Origin: Niabella sp.
GTDB lineage: Bacteria > Bacteroidota > Bacteroidia > Chitinophagales > Chitinophagaceae
Reading direction: 5' to 3'
NCBI GenBank assembly: GCA_027493055.1
Contig: JAPUDO010000087.1
Coordinates: forward strand, 100,097-164,096
DNA: 64,000 nt
Position numbers and translations under genes: made by a program. Under the pieces are notes generated by a model that saw only the letters and a list, made by a program, of their open reading frames with translations, did no database searches and had not been told where the DNA came from. Positions 1 to 8,412 of this stretch are shown here, in pieces; within the stretch, counting starts at the first letter, position 1, and every line of letters begins with the position of its first letter.

Positions 1-142
1 GTACTATGGAGGAATGCCTAAAGGTAATGACCCAGCCAAGGCACCGCCACATCATACCCCCGATTTCATGGTTTCTGATGTAATGCTGCAAAATGGGGTA
101 AAAATATTTTGCAATATTGTTTTTGATTATAAGAATTTATAA
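1..142 (+). CDS. Amidohydrolase (M20-type), C-terminal end only
   Basis: The gene enters from the left edge, and only its last 46 codons before the TAA at 140-142 are visible. The visible protein contains GGMPKGNDPAKAPPHHTPDF, a stretch I recognise from the C-terminus of M20-family amidohydrolases (N-acyl amino acid or carboxypeptidase type), where the two histidines lie near the metal site. The rest of the protein, its start and any signal peptide lie outside the window. The S9 peptidase gene follows closely on the same strand, so the two may be co-transcribed. The family assignment rests on this one motif. Confidence 0.7.
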   Translation, partial: YYGGMPKGNDPAKAPPHHTPDFMVSDVMLQNGVKIFCNIVFDYKNL

Positions 143-168
143 AAGATATGCTATCTCAAAACAAACTC

Positions 169-3039
169 ATGAAGCAACTGATTGTATATGTGTTTATGGC
201 AGCTGTACATACTGCCGCTTTCGCGCAGAAAAAGCCCCTGGATCATTCTGTATATGACACATGGCAGTCTGTAGAAAAAATAAAAATAAGTAACGATGGA
301 AAATGGATCGTGTACAATATTAAAGTACAGGAAGGTGATGATGACCTGATCATACAATCAACAGAAAACACTTATAAAAAAATTATTCCGCGGGGATATG
401 ATGCAGGTATTACGGGAGATAGTAGGTCTGTAGTGTTTAAAATAAAACCATTGTATAAAGACATAAGACAGGCAAAGATCAGGAAAAAGAAGCCCGATGA
501 AATGCCCAGGGACAGCTTTGCAATAATAGAATTGGGCGGAGAGCGCATTCAAAAGTATCCTGACCTGCTTTCGTTTCAAATGCCAAAAGAAGCCAACGAA
601 TGGGTGGCCTGCTTATTCCGGAATGAGCCTCAAACCAAACCAGGCTATAAATCAGATAAAAGCAAAGATAGCCTGAGACAGGTGATTGATTCTTTACAAT
701 ATGTTATCAGCAGCATAAAGCCTGGAGAGGAAAAAGATAGTATTACCGATCCGGGGAAGAACAATCGCCTGTTACTGATCAATACAGCCAATGGAGAAAA
801 ACAATCATTTATCAATGTAAACGACTATGTCTTTAATACAAAAGGAACACATTTGCTGCTGGAACAAACCTTAAACCTGAAAGACACTGTCAAAACAGCC
901 CGCATAGTGCTGTATCATCTGAATACAAAAAAAGCAGATACTTTAATACGGGGAGGGAACGACTTTAAGAACCTCGCTATATCTGATAATGGAGATCAGG
1001 TTGCCTTTGTTGCAGAGCGGGATGCAAAGCCCAAAGCGCTGAACAGGTTTTATAAACTATGGTATTATAAACAGGCGATGGACAGCTCCATTGTTTTAGT
1101 TGACACACTGACTGCCCATTTCCCCAAAGGCAGCACTGTAAGCGAATTTGCAAAGATCAGCTTCAGCAAATCAGGGGAAAGGCTCTTATTTGGTACGGCG
1201 CCCATACGTCCACCTAAAGATACCAGCCTGGCAGATATTGATAAAGTGAATCTTGATATATGGAACTACAGGGATGATTACCTGCAGCCTTACCAGTTAG
1301 AAAATCAGAAAAAAGACAGGGAAAAAAGTTACCTGGCCATCTATGACTTTAACAGCCGGAAAATGCTCCAGGTAGGAAGCAGGTACTTGCCCAACGTATA
1401 TGAAGGTACTAATGCTGATGCCCGTTATTTTGTGGCGGTAACAGATACCGGCCGGCGTGTGGCATCCCAGTGGACAGGCAACACCCTTAAAGATGTATAT
1501 CTTGTTGATGTTGCCAATGAAAATTTCGTTTCTGCCATAAAAAACCTGGATGGAGATATCAGACCAACCTGGATATCACCCTCAGGCAAATATGTTTTAT
1601 GGTATGATAACAAAACAAAGCATTATTATTCTTTCGATGGCACTACTACAAAAAACATAACTGCAGCAATTAAAGTACCACTGTACGATGAAGAGAACGA
1701 TATACCGGACAACCCCTCTCCTTATGGATTAATGGGGTGGCAGAATGGAGATCAGTATGTTTTAGTTTATGACAAGTACGATATATGGCTGACAGATCCG
1801 GCAGGAAAAGCAGTGCCCGTAAACCTTACAGCAAATGGAAGAAAAAACAAGATCACTTATCGTTATATACCAACCGATACAGATGAAAAATATATAACAG
1901 CCACTGATAAAAACATACTGAAGACCTTTAATAATGTAACAAAGAAAAGCGGCTTTGTAATGATGCAGCATAACAAGATAAGCAATCTGTTATTTGACCC
2001 CCAAATTTTTAACGAACAACCTTTTTACTATGACCAGGTAACGAAGGCCAGGGACATAGCCACGTATGCATACACCAAAGAAAGCTACACACAATCTCCC
2101 GATGTATATGTGTACCACAACGGGAAAGAACAAAAATTTTCTACCCTTAACCCCCAGCAACAACAATACAACTGGGGCACAGCATCTTTATACCACTGGA
2201 AAACATTTTCCGGTAAGGCAGCTACAGGTATTTTGTATAAACCCGAAAATTTTGACAGTGCCAAAAAATACCCTGTTATTTTATACTTCTATGAAAAGCT
2301 TTCAGATAATCTTTATAAATACATACCGCCGGCACCTACACCGAGCCGACTGAATATTTCGTTTTTTGTAAGTCGTGGGTACGTAGTGATGGCACCCGAT
2401 ATTTCCTATACCACCGGGCATCCTGCAAAAAGTGCTTACGATTATATAGTGAGCGGCGCTAAAGCGCTAACCCGGCATAGCTGGGTAGATGCTGCGCATA
2501 TGGGCATTCAGGGACAAAGCTGGGGCGGCATCCAGGTAGCGCAGTTAATTACCATGACTCCCATGTTTGCAGCTGCATGGTCCGGCGCTCCTGTAGCTAA
2601 TATGACCAGCGCTTACGGCGGTATCAGGTGGAGTAGCGGTATGAACCGCCAGTTTCAATACGAAAAAACGCAAAGCCGCATCGGCGCTACACTATGGGAA
2701 AAGCCTGAATTATATATTGAAAACTCGCCCCTGTTCCATCTGCCCAAAGTAACAACGCCTTTGGTTATTATGGCCAATGATAACGATGGCGCCGTACCCT
2801 GGTACCAGGGCATTGAATTATTTACCGGTATGCGCCGATTAGGTAAACAGGTGTGGATGCTAAACTATAATGGCGAAGAGCATAATCTTGTGCAACGCAA
2901 GAACAGGAAAGACATCCAGGTACGTGAACAACAATTTTTTGACTGGCTTCTGAAAGGCGACAAACCGCCTAAATGGATATCAGAAGGCATTCGGGCAATT
3001 GATAAAGGTAATGACAGGGGACTGGAATTAGTGCAATAA
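169..3039 (+). CDS. S9 family prolyl oligopeptidase-like serine peptidase, secreted
   Basis: This is a 956-residue secreted peptidase of the prolyl oligopeptidase (S9) type. An upstream in-frame ATG at 148 exists, but the ATG at 169 gives a clean signal peptide (MKQLIVYVFMAAVHTAAFAQ), so I chose it. Roughly the first 650 residues look like the beta-propeller that gates access. The C-terminal alpha/beta hydrolase carries the nucleophile in GQSWGG (Ser about 784), an Asp in NDNDG (about 873) and a His in EEHN (about 905), in the normal order. It should act in the periplasm or on the cell surface on oligopeptides; the true substrate cannot be read from sequence. It lies just after the amidohydrolase and converges on the TlpA-like gene. 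Confidence 0.88.
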   Translation: MKQLIVYVFMAAVHTAAFAQKKPLDHSVYDTWQSVEKIKISNDGKWIVYNIKVQEGDDDLIIQSTENTYKKIIPRGYDAGITGDSRSVVFKIKPLYKDIRQAKIRKKKPDEMPRDSFAIIELGGERIQKYPDLLSFQMPKEANEWVACLFRNEPQTKPGYKSDKSKDSLRQVIDSLQYVISSIKPGEEKDSITDPGKNNRLLLINTANGEKQSFINVNDYVFNTKGTHLLLEQTLNLKDTVKTARIVLYHLNTKKADTLIRGGNDFKNLAISDNGDQVAFVAERDAKPKALNRFYKLWYYKQAMDSSIVLVDTLTAHFPKGSTVSEFAKISFSKSGERLLFGTAPIRPPKDTSLADIDKVNLDIWNYRDDYLQPYQLENQKKDREKSYLAIYDFNSRKMLQVGSRYLPNVYEGTNADARYFVAVTDTGRRVASQWTGNTLKDVYLVDVANENFVSAIKNLDGDIRPTWISPSGKYVLWYDNKTKHYYSFDGTTTKNITAAIKVPLYDEENDIPDNPSPYGLMGWQNGDQYVLVYDKYDIWLTDPAGKAVPVNLTANGRKNKITYRYIPTDTDEKYITATDKNILKTFNNVTKKSGFVMMQHNKISNLLFDPQIFNEQPFYYDQVTKARDIATYAYTKESYTQSPDVYVYHNGKEQKFSTLNPQQQQYNWGTASLYHWKTFSGKAATGILYKPENFDSAKKYPVILYFYEKLSDNLYKYIPPAPTPSRLNISFFVSRGYVVMAPDISYTTGHPAKSAYDYIVSGAKALTRHSWVDAAHMGIQGQSWGGIQVAQLITMTPMFAAAWSGAPVANMTSAYGGIRWSSGMNRQFQYEKTQSRIGATLWEKPELYIENSPLFHLPKVTTPLVIMANDNDGAVPWYQGIELFTGMRRLGKQVWMLNYNGEEHNLVQRKNRKDIQVREQQFFDWLLKGDKPPKWISEGIRAIDKGNDRGLELVQ

Positions 3040-3045
3040 AATTAC

Positions 3046-3199
3046 GCTGAGCCCCTTGCCGGAGACTCAGCTACGAAATAATTAACCGGTTGTTTATTAT
3101 CTCACGCAGGTCTGACGTTGAGCCACGAGCACTGGCTGACCTGTGTGGCAGCGTTACTAATCCACCTTATTACGCCGAGTCCCTTGCAGGAGGGTCGGC
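3046..3199. repeat. Pair of related palindromes flanking a third hairpin
   Basis: The 200-bp gap between two convergent genes holds three possible hairpins. The outer two are direct copies of one palindrome: 3046-3071 (arms GCTGAG/CTCAGC) and 3174-3199 (arms GCCGA/TCGGC). They share the centre CCCTTGC, and the arms differ by matched changes that keep pairing. The middle one, 3102-3146, has outer arms CAGGTC/GACCTG and inner arms GCCA/TGGC. The pattern resembles a REP/BIME element at the 3' ends of convergent genes; it could also act as a transcription stop. Confidence 0.55.
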
Positions 3200-3239
3200 T
3201 ATGAAGAAAAATTGACTTTTGACAGCCACCTGTGATCAA

Positions 3240-4313
3240 CTATTTTCGCAGCACTTCTTCCAGTTTAGCATCGAGGTCATCGCCTCTCAGGTCTTTTGCA
3301 ATGATCTTTCCATCAGGGCCAACAAGCAGGTTTCGTGGAATAGACGTGATGCGGTACTTCATAGCTACTTCATTTTCCCAGCCTTTAAGGTCGCTAACCT
3401 GCGTCCATTTCAGTTCGTCTTTAGCTATCGCCCTTAGCCAGTCTTCTTTATCTTCATCCAGCGATACGCCTAATACCGTAAAGTTTTTGTCTTTATAACG
3501 GTTGAAAGTTTTGACAAGAAAATGGTTCTCTCTACGGCAGGGGCCGCACCAGCTGGCCCAAAAATCTATCAGTACATATTTACCTTTGAACTGTGATAAA
3601 GAAACCTGCCTGCCTGTTGTATCTGCCTGTGAAAAATCGAGCGCTATACTACCTATAGAATTAAACCGTGCATCTACAAGAGCTTTTTTAAGCTGACCGC
3701 CAAATACATTGCTTAAAGCGGCAGGTTTCAAACTATTGGTACGTTTCTCCAAAATATCTATATCATCTGTAATACTGATGGTTGATAAAATAGCCAGGGC
3801 GCTTACAGGAGAAGCAGGATTTTTGGCAATAAAGTCATCTACAGATTTTTGAATATCATCTATAGCATTTTGCAGCTTCTTATCGCCGGTTAAAGTACCA
3901 TCGGCATATTGCATTTCCTTCACCATCTGGTTCAGCTGGGAGAACTTTGGTACAAATATGTTTTGAAAATCGGTAAAGCTGTTTTGAATGGCAGAACCGG
4001 TAAACTTCCAGTCATCAGGTTTCTGATCAACAGCGCCGGACACATTTACTGTTTCGTTTCCCAAAAGCACCGCCGTTTTAATACTGTCTCCCACGCTCAA
4101 ACCCAGCAAAGAAGCCCCGTCCAGCTTTGCAGACAGCCTGAAAGCGCCTGCCTTCGATTTAGTTTCGGCAAGCGGCACAACCGGGTTTTGAAGATCGGTA
4201 AGCGATACCTTGGCATCATCAGCCAATCCTGAAATAGTACCGGTTAATGTTAGCTGCTGTGCAAAGGAGCATAAAGGAAGGCAAAGAATAGTAAGGAATG
4301 CTAAAAACTTCAT
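3240..4313 (-). CDS. TlpA-like thioredoxin domain protein (DUF4369-type N-terminus)
   Basis: This 357-residue exported thiol-disulfide protein starts with a signal peptide (MKFLAFLTILCLPLCSFAQQ). A beta-rich N-terminal region of about 120 residues, with pattern 'G.I.GL.D..KV.L.DLQ', matches the DUF4369 domain often fused to TlpA folds in Bacteroidota. The C-terminal thioredoxin fold (about 220-357) carries WASWCGPCRRE, with the redox CGPC pair, and a cis-proline loop ITSIPRN. Such proteins reduce or isomerise disulfides in the periplasm, for example in cytochrome c maturation or stress responses. It lies downstream of trpA on the same strand, with 130 bp between, so it probably has its own promoter. 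Confidence 0.88.
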   Translation of the reverse strand: MKFLAFLTILCLPLCSFAQQLTLTGTISGLADDAKVSLTDLQNPVVPLAETKSKAGAFRLSAKLDGASLLGLSVGDSIKTAVLLGNETVNVSGAVDQKPDDWKFTGSAIQNSFTDFQNIFVPKFSQLNQMVKEMQYADGTLTGDKKLQNAIDDIQKSVDDFIAKNPASPVSALAILSTISITDDIDILEKRTNSLKPAALSNVFGGQLKKALVDARFNSIGSIALDFSQADTTGRQVSLSQFKGKYVLIDFWASWCGPCRRENHFLVKTFNRYKDKNFTVLGVSLDEDKEDWLRAIAKDELKWTQVSDLKGWENEVAMKYRITSIPRNLLVGPDGKIIAKDLRGDDLDAKLEEVLRK

Positions 4314-4443
4314 TAATGATATTTATTTTAAAAACGAAGCCCATTTTGTTGCATATGAGCCGATAACTTAAGGTAAAACAAAAGACAGACGGACGATACA
4401 CCGGGCCGGTTGTAAAATTACTTTGCGAGAACTTAGCAATTTG

Positions 4444-5232
4444 TTAATTAAGGATACTTTGTATAAAGCATTTGGTCAGTACCTCGGGCGATGGCGCCTG
4501 CTGGATAATTTTGACATACGCAGAACCAATAATAGCGCCATTTGCATATTTACAGGCGTCATTGAATGTTTTCTTATCCTTAATACCAAAGCCTACCAGC
4601 ACCGGGTTTTTCAGCTGGTAACTTTGTAAGCGCTGCAGGTATTCTTTTACCTCGTTAAAATCTTTTTCGCCACCGGTTGTAGAAGAAGAGGATACGGCGT
4701 ACAAAAAGCCGCTGCTCAGGCTGTCCAGTTTTTTTACACGCTCTTCAGAAGTCTCAGGGGTTACCAGGAAAATAAGGTCCAGGTTATATTTTTCCAGGAT
4801 AGCCCGATACGTTTTTTCAAATTCATGCTGGGGAAGATCGGGCAATATCAGCCCATCAACACCTACATTGGCGGCGTCTGCACAAAAATTTTCAAATCCA
4901 TATTGTAATACAGGGTTCATATACCCCATCAGCACAACGGGAATGGCCTCCCCAACCCCTCCGAGGGAGGGGCTTTGTCTCATGTTTTTCAATTGTTCAA
5001 AAAGCACCTGCATATTCATTCCGTTAGCCAAGGCAACAGCACTGCTTTTCTGAATGGTTTCCCCATCGGCCAGGGGATCGCTGTAAGGCATTCCCAGCTC
5101 TATGATATCTGCCCCGCTTTCCTGCAAAGCCCTCATTACAGGCAGCGTGCTGTCCAGCCTGGGGAATCCGGCTGTACAGTAAATATTCAAGATCTTTTTT
5201 CCTGATTTAAAAACTTCACTTAATCTGCTCAT
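4444..5232 (-). CDS. trpA: Tryptophan synthase alpha chain
   Basis: The 262-residue alpha subunit cleaves indole-3-glycerol phosphate to indole and glyceraldehyde 3-phosphate and passes indole to TrpB. The active-site Glu lies in IIELGMPYSDP, with the catalytic Asp in DPLADG and a phosphate-binding C-terminal stretch (LVGFGIKDKKT). Between helix 3 and strand 4 (about residues 87-96) there is an extra SPSLGGVGEA that relatives lack as far as I recall (they have a short link such as RETVSIP). The DNA there, 4945-4974, is a GC-rich palindromic repeat like those found between genes in this window. The loop is on the surface, so the enzyme is probably functional. It follows trpB with a 216-bp gap. 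Confidence 0.95.
   Translation of the reverse strand: MSRLSEVFKSGKKILNIYCTAGFPRLDSTLPVMRALQESGADIIELGMPYSDPLADGETIQKSSAVALANGMNMQVLFEQLKNMRQSPSLGGVGEAIPVVLMGYMNPVLQYGFENFCADAANVGVDGLILPDLPQHEFEKTYRAILEKYNLDLIFLVTPETSEERVKKLDSLSSGFLYAVSSSSTTGGEKDFNEVKEYLQRLQSYQLKNPVLVGFGIKDKKTFNDACKYANGAIIGSAYVKIIQQAPSPEVLTKCFIQSILN
4945..4974. repeat. REP-like palindrome inside trpA
   Basis: CCCCTCC (4956-4962) and GGAGGGG (4966-4972) form a 7-bp stem with a 3-base loop, followed by the CCCAACC/GGGTTGG flank typical of intergenic GC-rich repeats of Bacteroidota (compare 45967-46000). It lies in frame in trpA and adds about ten codons. Confidence 0.7.
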
Positions 5233-5410
5233 TTTATTCTGATTTCAAGTTACCGGTTTCTAGCTATCGGTATTTGTTGTTGAAAATATATAGGACGAGA
5301 CATATACAACTGCTGAAGAGAGTGACACTCCAAAAAAGTCCTCGGGACAACGAAGATGCCATATATGCTGCTGCCGGGACAAAAATTCTATTTATCTCAT
5401 TATACGACCT

Positions 5411-5438
5411 ACTCGCCATTCACTATTCACTACTCACC
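5411..5438. repeat. Heptanucleotide tandem array, trpB 3' end
   Basis: Four consecutive 7-bp units of consensus ATTCACT (ACTCGCC, ATTCACT twice, ACTCACC) begin about ten bases beyond the trpB stop codon. A weaker 7-bp rhythm (GYTACCG-like) is visible at about 5247-5274 just before trpA. Confidence 0.65.
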
Positions 5439-5448
5439 ATTTCCCCCA

Positions 5449-6642
5449 TCACTTCTTATTCAGCTCCCTCATATATGTTTCCATATCCTTGTCGCCACGG
5501 CCACTTAAACAAATCACAATGTTATCATCCTTATCAAACTTCACCTGCTCTAATGCGGCTAACGCGTGGGCGCTTTCCAGGGCAGGGATAATACCTTCCA
5601 GCCTGGCCAGCTCAAAAGCAGCCGATAAAGCCTCCTTATCTGTAGCGCTTAAAAATTTACCACGCCCGGTTACAAACAGGTTGGCATGTAAAGGCCCTAT
5701 ACCCGGATAGTCCAAACCCGCTGAAATGCTGTGCGGCTCAACTACCTGGCCATCTTTTGTTTGCATTACAAAACTTTTGCTGCCATGTAAAATACCGGGC
5801 TTGCCTAATTGTGTAGTAGCCGCGCTCATGCCCGATGTTACACCGCAGCCTGCTGCTTCCACGGCAATGATATCAACTGAGGGTTCATCTAAAAAATGGT
5901 AAAAAGTACCTGCCGCATTGCTGCCACCACCTACACAGGCTATTACAGCCTTGGGTAATTCGGAACCTGTTTTTTCTTTTAGCTGCGTACGGATCTCTTT
6001 ACTGATCACACTTTGAAAACGCGCTACCATATCGGGATAAGGATGCGGACCTACCACGCTCCCGATAATGTAAAAGGTGTTTTCCGGATGATTGATCCAG
6101 TCGCGGATGGCTTCGTTGGTAGCATCTTTTAAAGTTCTGCTTCCGCTGGTAGCAGGTATCACAGTAGCGCCCAGCATTCTCATACGGGCTACGTTTGGTG
6201 CCTGGCGCTCAATATCTTTCTCTCCCATATATACAATACACTGCAGCCCTTTCAAGGCACAAACCGTTGCAGTTGCCACCCCGTGCTGTCCCGCACCGGT
6301 TTCGGCAATGATGCGCTTTTTACCAAGACGCTCGGCTACCAATATCTGCCCGATTGTATTATTTACTTTATGCGCTCCTGTATGACAAAGATCTTCACGT
6401 TTCAGGTAAATATTAGTATGATACTTTTGAGATAACCGCGCTGCATAATACAGGGGAGTTTCCCGGCCTGCATAATCTTTTAATAAAAAACGGCACTCTT
6501 CCTGGAAAGAGGCGCTGTTGATGATATCTAAATAATTGGAGCGAAGCTCTTCTACATTCCTGTATAACATTTCGGGGATATAAGCGCCGCCAAATTCGCC
6601 ATAATAACCCAGCTCATCGGGCTCTTTATAAGTTGCCTGCAT
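5449..6642 (-). CDS. trpB: Tryptophan synthase beta chain
   Basis: The 397-residue PLP enzyme condenses indole with serine to give tryptophan. The PLP lysine is in [10 protein letters not shown] and the phosphate-binding loop is [10 protein letters not shown]; the N-terminal [10 protein letters not shown] is diagnostic. An in-frame ATG lies three codons upstream (6651); I chose [10 protein letters not shown] because it matches where homologues begin. The gene is first of trpB-trpA on the minus strand. No other trp genes are in the window, so trpBA is separated from trpE/G/D/C/F here. The 130-bp leader contains a short Trp-containing reading frame and a palindrome, which suggests control by tryptophan supply. 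Confidence 0.96.
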   Translation of the reverse strand: MQATYKEPDELGYYGEFGGAYIPEMLYRNVEELRSNYLDIINSASFQEECRFLLKDYAGRETPLYYAARLSQKYHTNIYLKREDLCHTGAHKVNNTIGQILVAERLGKKRIIAETGAGQHGVATATVCALKGLQCIVYMGEKDIERQAPNVARMRMLGATVIPATSGSRTLKDATNEAIRDWINHPENTFYIIGSVVGPHPYPDMVARFQSVISKEIRTQLKEKTGSELPKAVIACVGGGSNAAGTFYHFLDEPSVDIIAVEAAGCGVTSGMSAATTQLGKPGILHGSKSFVMQTKDGQVVEPHSISAGLDYPGIGPLHANLFVTGRGKFLSATDKEALSAAFELARLEGIIPALESAHALAALEQVKFDKDDNIVICLSGRGDKDMETYMRELNKK

Positions 6643-6687
6643 TATAATCAATCAATTTTAAGGGGTGTAAAGATAAGAAAACTGCAC

Positions 6688-6701
6688 GCCATTAAAATGG
6701 C
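6688..6701 (-). promoter_or_regulatory. Perfect palindrome in trpB leader, possible attenuator stem
   Basis: GCCATT-(2 bases)-AATGGC lies between the leader-peptide stop (6710) and the trpB start (6642). Read on the minus strand it is followed by a T-rich stretch (TTTTCTTATCTTT), so it could be a weak terminator. The TGGC halves of the leader Trp-codon region could pair with the same GCCA, giving alternative folds. The stem is short, so a DNA operator is also possible. Confidence 0.4.
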
Positions 6702-6709
6702 AAAGAACG

Positions 6710-6769
6710 TCAGGGTCGCCAACGCCAGCAAAATGAGGAAGCGATAATATGTAATTTACTTGCTGTCAT
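6710..6769 (-). CDS. trpL: Putative trp leader peptide (19 codons, Trp-Arg-Trp)
   Basis: This short frame reads MTASKLHIIASSFCWRWRP and then TGA. It has two Trp codons at positions 15 and 17, just before the stop. It starts about four bases after the expected start point of the TATATTTG promoter at 6778-6785 and ends 67 bases before trpB. Two Trp codons in 19 are rare by chance, and the position in front of tryptophan synthase genes is what attenuation leaders show. A palindrome follows. No ribosome-binding site is visible, which is normal in this phylum. The function is inferred. Confidence 0.6.
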   Translation of the reverse strand: MTASKLHIIASSFCWRWRP

Positions 6770-6780
6770 TAAAGCAGCAA
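6760..6780 (-). promoter_or_regulatory. Inverted repeat over the trpB transcription start
   Basis: TTGCTG and CAGCAA are separated by nine bases and span the end of the -7 box, the predicted start point and the leader ATG. This is a plausible repressor site; the arms are short. Confidence 0.35.
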
Positions 6781-6785
6781 ATATA
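6778..6785 (-). promoter_or_regulatory. -7 promoter box for trpBA
   Basis: TATATTTG on the minus strand fits the Bacteroidota consensus TAnnTTTG exactly. A TTTG lies 23 bases upstream, slightly further than the usual 19-21. The predicted start is near 6773. Confidence 0.55.
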
Positions 6786-6890
6786 GTCAATAGTCTGATA
6801 AGCCCCTTCAAAATATACCAGTTTCACTATCCGTGACAGGCAGATAAGGGGAAATACCCTCTCTTTATCCCTCAGCATAGGAAAATGCAA

Positions 6891-7034
6891 TCACGATAAA
6901 TGATACATAGCATAATAATCTATAAGCTCCTTTTTAGTAATGGTATCCTTTTTTCTTATGATTACCCTTTTTATCCATTTATGCAGGCGAAACAGAATTA
7001 CACCAACAATAAACAATTTTCCTTTAATTTCCAT
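6891..7034 (-). CDS. Possible small basic protein, 47 residues
   Basis: The 570-bp gap between trpB and the DUF3810 gene holds one further reading frame, 47 codons on the minus strand, starting MEIKGKLFIVGVILFRLHKW. It has a short hydrophobic N-terminal segment followed by a strongly basic middle (KRVIIRKKD), as in some small membrane-associated proteins. No known family is recognised, and no clear promoter box lies just upstream. It could be a chance frame. Confidence 0.25.
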   Translation of the reverse strand: MEIKGKLFIVGVILFRLHKWIKRVIIRKKDTITKKELIDYYAMYHLS

Positions 7035-7183
7035 TTTATTTAGCTGTATTTAGCAGGTGTTAACAAATAGATCATTTTCATAGCGAATGTAAGACACCCT
7101 TATCGCTAAATATCCGGGTATTTTTCCCCTTTTTTTATTTTCCGGATTTTGAAAAATTCCCGGGGCTTCATCTTTCTGTTATT

Positions 7184-7191
7184 TATTTTTG
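7184..7191 (+). promoter_or_regulatory. -7 promoter box for DUF3810 gene
   Basis: TATTTTTG matches TAnnTTTG. Its position makes an ATG at 7197 leaderless, which favours the downstream ATG at 7215 as the start. Confidence 0.45.
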
Positions 7192-7214
7192 AGGCTATGT
7201 TGCAGAAGCTGAAA

Positions 7215-8291
7215 ATGAAATGGATACGTTGGGGAGTATTGCTGGTATTAGCTATTGGTATTAAAATATTATCACTCAGCCCCGCCTGGGTAGAGGAATA
7301 TTATACATATGGCATATATCCGCTTATTACAATAGTGCTAAGGCGCCTGTTGGGCTGGCTGCCTTTCAGCGCGGGAGATATACTTTATACGGTTGCTATT
7401 GTATGGGCCATTTACAAAATAGTTACAGTAATAAAACATGCTAAGGCGCAGAAATACTCCCGTTTGTACATGCTGCGTGCCACCAGGAGAGCAGGCTTTA
7501 TATTGCTGGTTCTGTATGTGCTGTTTTATAGTTTATGGGGGTTGAATTATTCAAGGAAAGGTATAGCAAGCCAGCTGGGACTTAAAGAACAACAGTACTC
7601 CGTCAACGATCTGGACACATTGGTATATTTGTTAAGAAACCGTGTAAATGAGCATGCCCCGCTGCTTACACCTGCAATAAGAGATTCTTTTCAAACTAAA
7701 AAGAACCTGTTTTCAAATGCGGCATTATTGTATAAAATAGCAGCAGCAAAGTATCCTTTCCTGGATTACAAGGGCTATTCGGTAAAACCTTCCCTGTTCA
7801 GCTACCTGGGTAATTATATGGGCTTCCAGGGATATTATAATCCTTTTACAGGCGAAGCACAGGTAAATACCACCATACCGCCCTGTGTAGAACCTTTTGT
7901 AGCCTCTCATGAAATAGCCCACCAGCTGGGCTATGCCAAAGAAAGTGAAGCCAATTTTGTAGGATTCCTGGCGTGCAGGTTACATCCTTCCGTAAATTTC
8001 AGGTATTCTGTTTATTTCGATATGTATCATTATGCTATCCGAGAACTGGCTTATGTGGACTCAGTAAAGGCTGAGGCTTACGACAGCACATTGCATATAC
8101 AGGTAAAAAAGGATAAGGCAGATTATACTGCTTTTTACAGGAAATACCGGAACCCCATAGAGCCTTATATTGATAAATTTTATGGTTATTTTTTAAAAGC
8201 CAATAACCAGCCTAAAGGCAAGCAGTCCTACAATGATGTAGTGATCTGGCTGATCGCTTATTATAAAAAATACGGGAAGGAAGCTATTTGA
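7215..8291 (+). CDS. DUF3810 family membrane protein with HExxH motif
   Basis: This 358-residue protein has three predicted membrane segments in its first 120 residues, then a soluble part. ASHEIAHQLGYAKESEANF (HEIAH at about residue 232, a Glu eleven residues on) is a zinc metallopeptidase-type HExxH...E motif. I recognise the whole as DUF3810, a family largely confined to Bacteroidota with unknown substrate. In-frame starts exist at 7149 (TTG) and 7197; the promoter box at 7184-7191 and the hydrophobic N-terminus MKWIRWGVLLVLAIG favour 7215. It is followed by rpsA on the same strand, which has its own promoter. Confidence 0.82.
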   Translation: MKWIRWGVLLVLAIGIKILSLSPAWVEEYYTYGIYPLITIVLRRLLGWLPFSAGDILYTVAIVWAIYKIVTVIKHAKAQKYSRLYMLRATRRAGFILLVLYVLFYSLWGLNYSRKGIASQLGLKEQQYSVNDLDTLVYLLRNRVNEHAPLLTPAIRDSFQTKKNLFSNAALLYKIAAAKYPFLDYKGYSVKPSLFSYLGNYMGFQGYYNPFTGEAQVNTTIPPCVEPFVASHEIAHQLGYAKESEANFVGFLACRLHPSVNFRYSVYFDMYHYAIRELAYVDSVKAEAYDSTLHIQVKKDKADYTAFYRKYRNPIEPYIDKFYGYFLKANNQPKGKQSYNDVVIWLIAYYKKYGKEAI

Positions 8292-8340
8292 CGAATAAAA
8301 CATCGTTAATATACTGATTTCCAATATATTGATTTGCTCA

Positions 8341-8361
8341 AATCAGAGATCAGAAATCAGG
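8341..8361. repeat. Short heptanucleotide array before rpsA promoter
   Basis: Three 7-bp units (AATCAGA, GATCAGA, AATCAGG) sit immediately upstream of the rpsA -7 box. They occupy the place where a -33 element would be expected. Confidence 0.5.
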
Positions 8362-8371
8362 AATTAATTCG

Positions 8372-8379
8372 TACCTTTG
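8372..8379 (+). promoter_or_regulatory. rpsA promoter -7 box
   Basis: TACCTTTG followed by CAGTCC is a typical strong Bacteroidota -7 region. The predicted start is 8384-8386, giving a leader of only about 28 bases. Confidence 0.7.
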
Positions 8380-8382
8380 CAG

Positions 8383-8412
8383 TCCGAATTTTTAAACCCT
8401 TCGGATTTTTTT
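8383..8412 (+). promoter_or_regulatory. Hairpin with T-run in the rpsA 5' leader
   Basis: TCCGAA (8383-8388) pairs with TTCGGA (8400-8405), followed by seven T and then the ATG at 8413. The shape is that of a small intrinsic terminator or a 5'-terminal stem-loop directly in front of the start codon. Because transcription probably begins inside the left arm, about five pairs would remain in the RNA. Autogenous control of S1 is known in other bacteria; here it is only a possibility. Confidence 0.45.

Noticed and set aside
3102-3146. Nested stems that looked like arms of a tRNA
   Set aside because: There is no acceptor stem, T-loop consensus or CCA in the right places; it is better read as part of the palindromic element.
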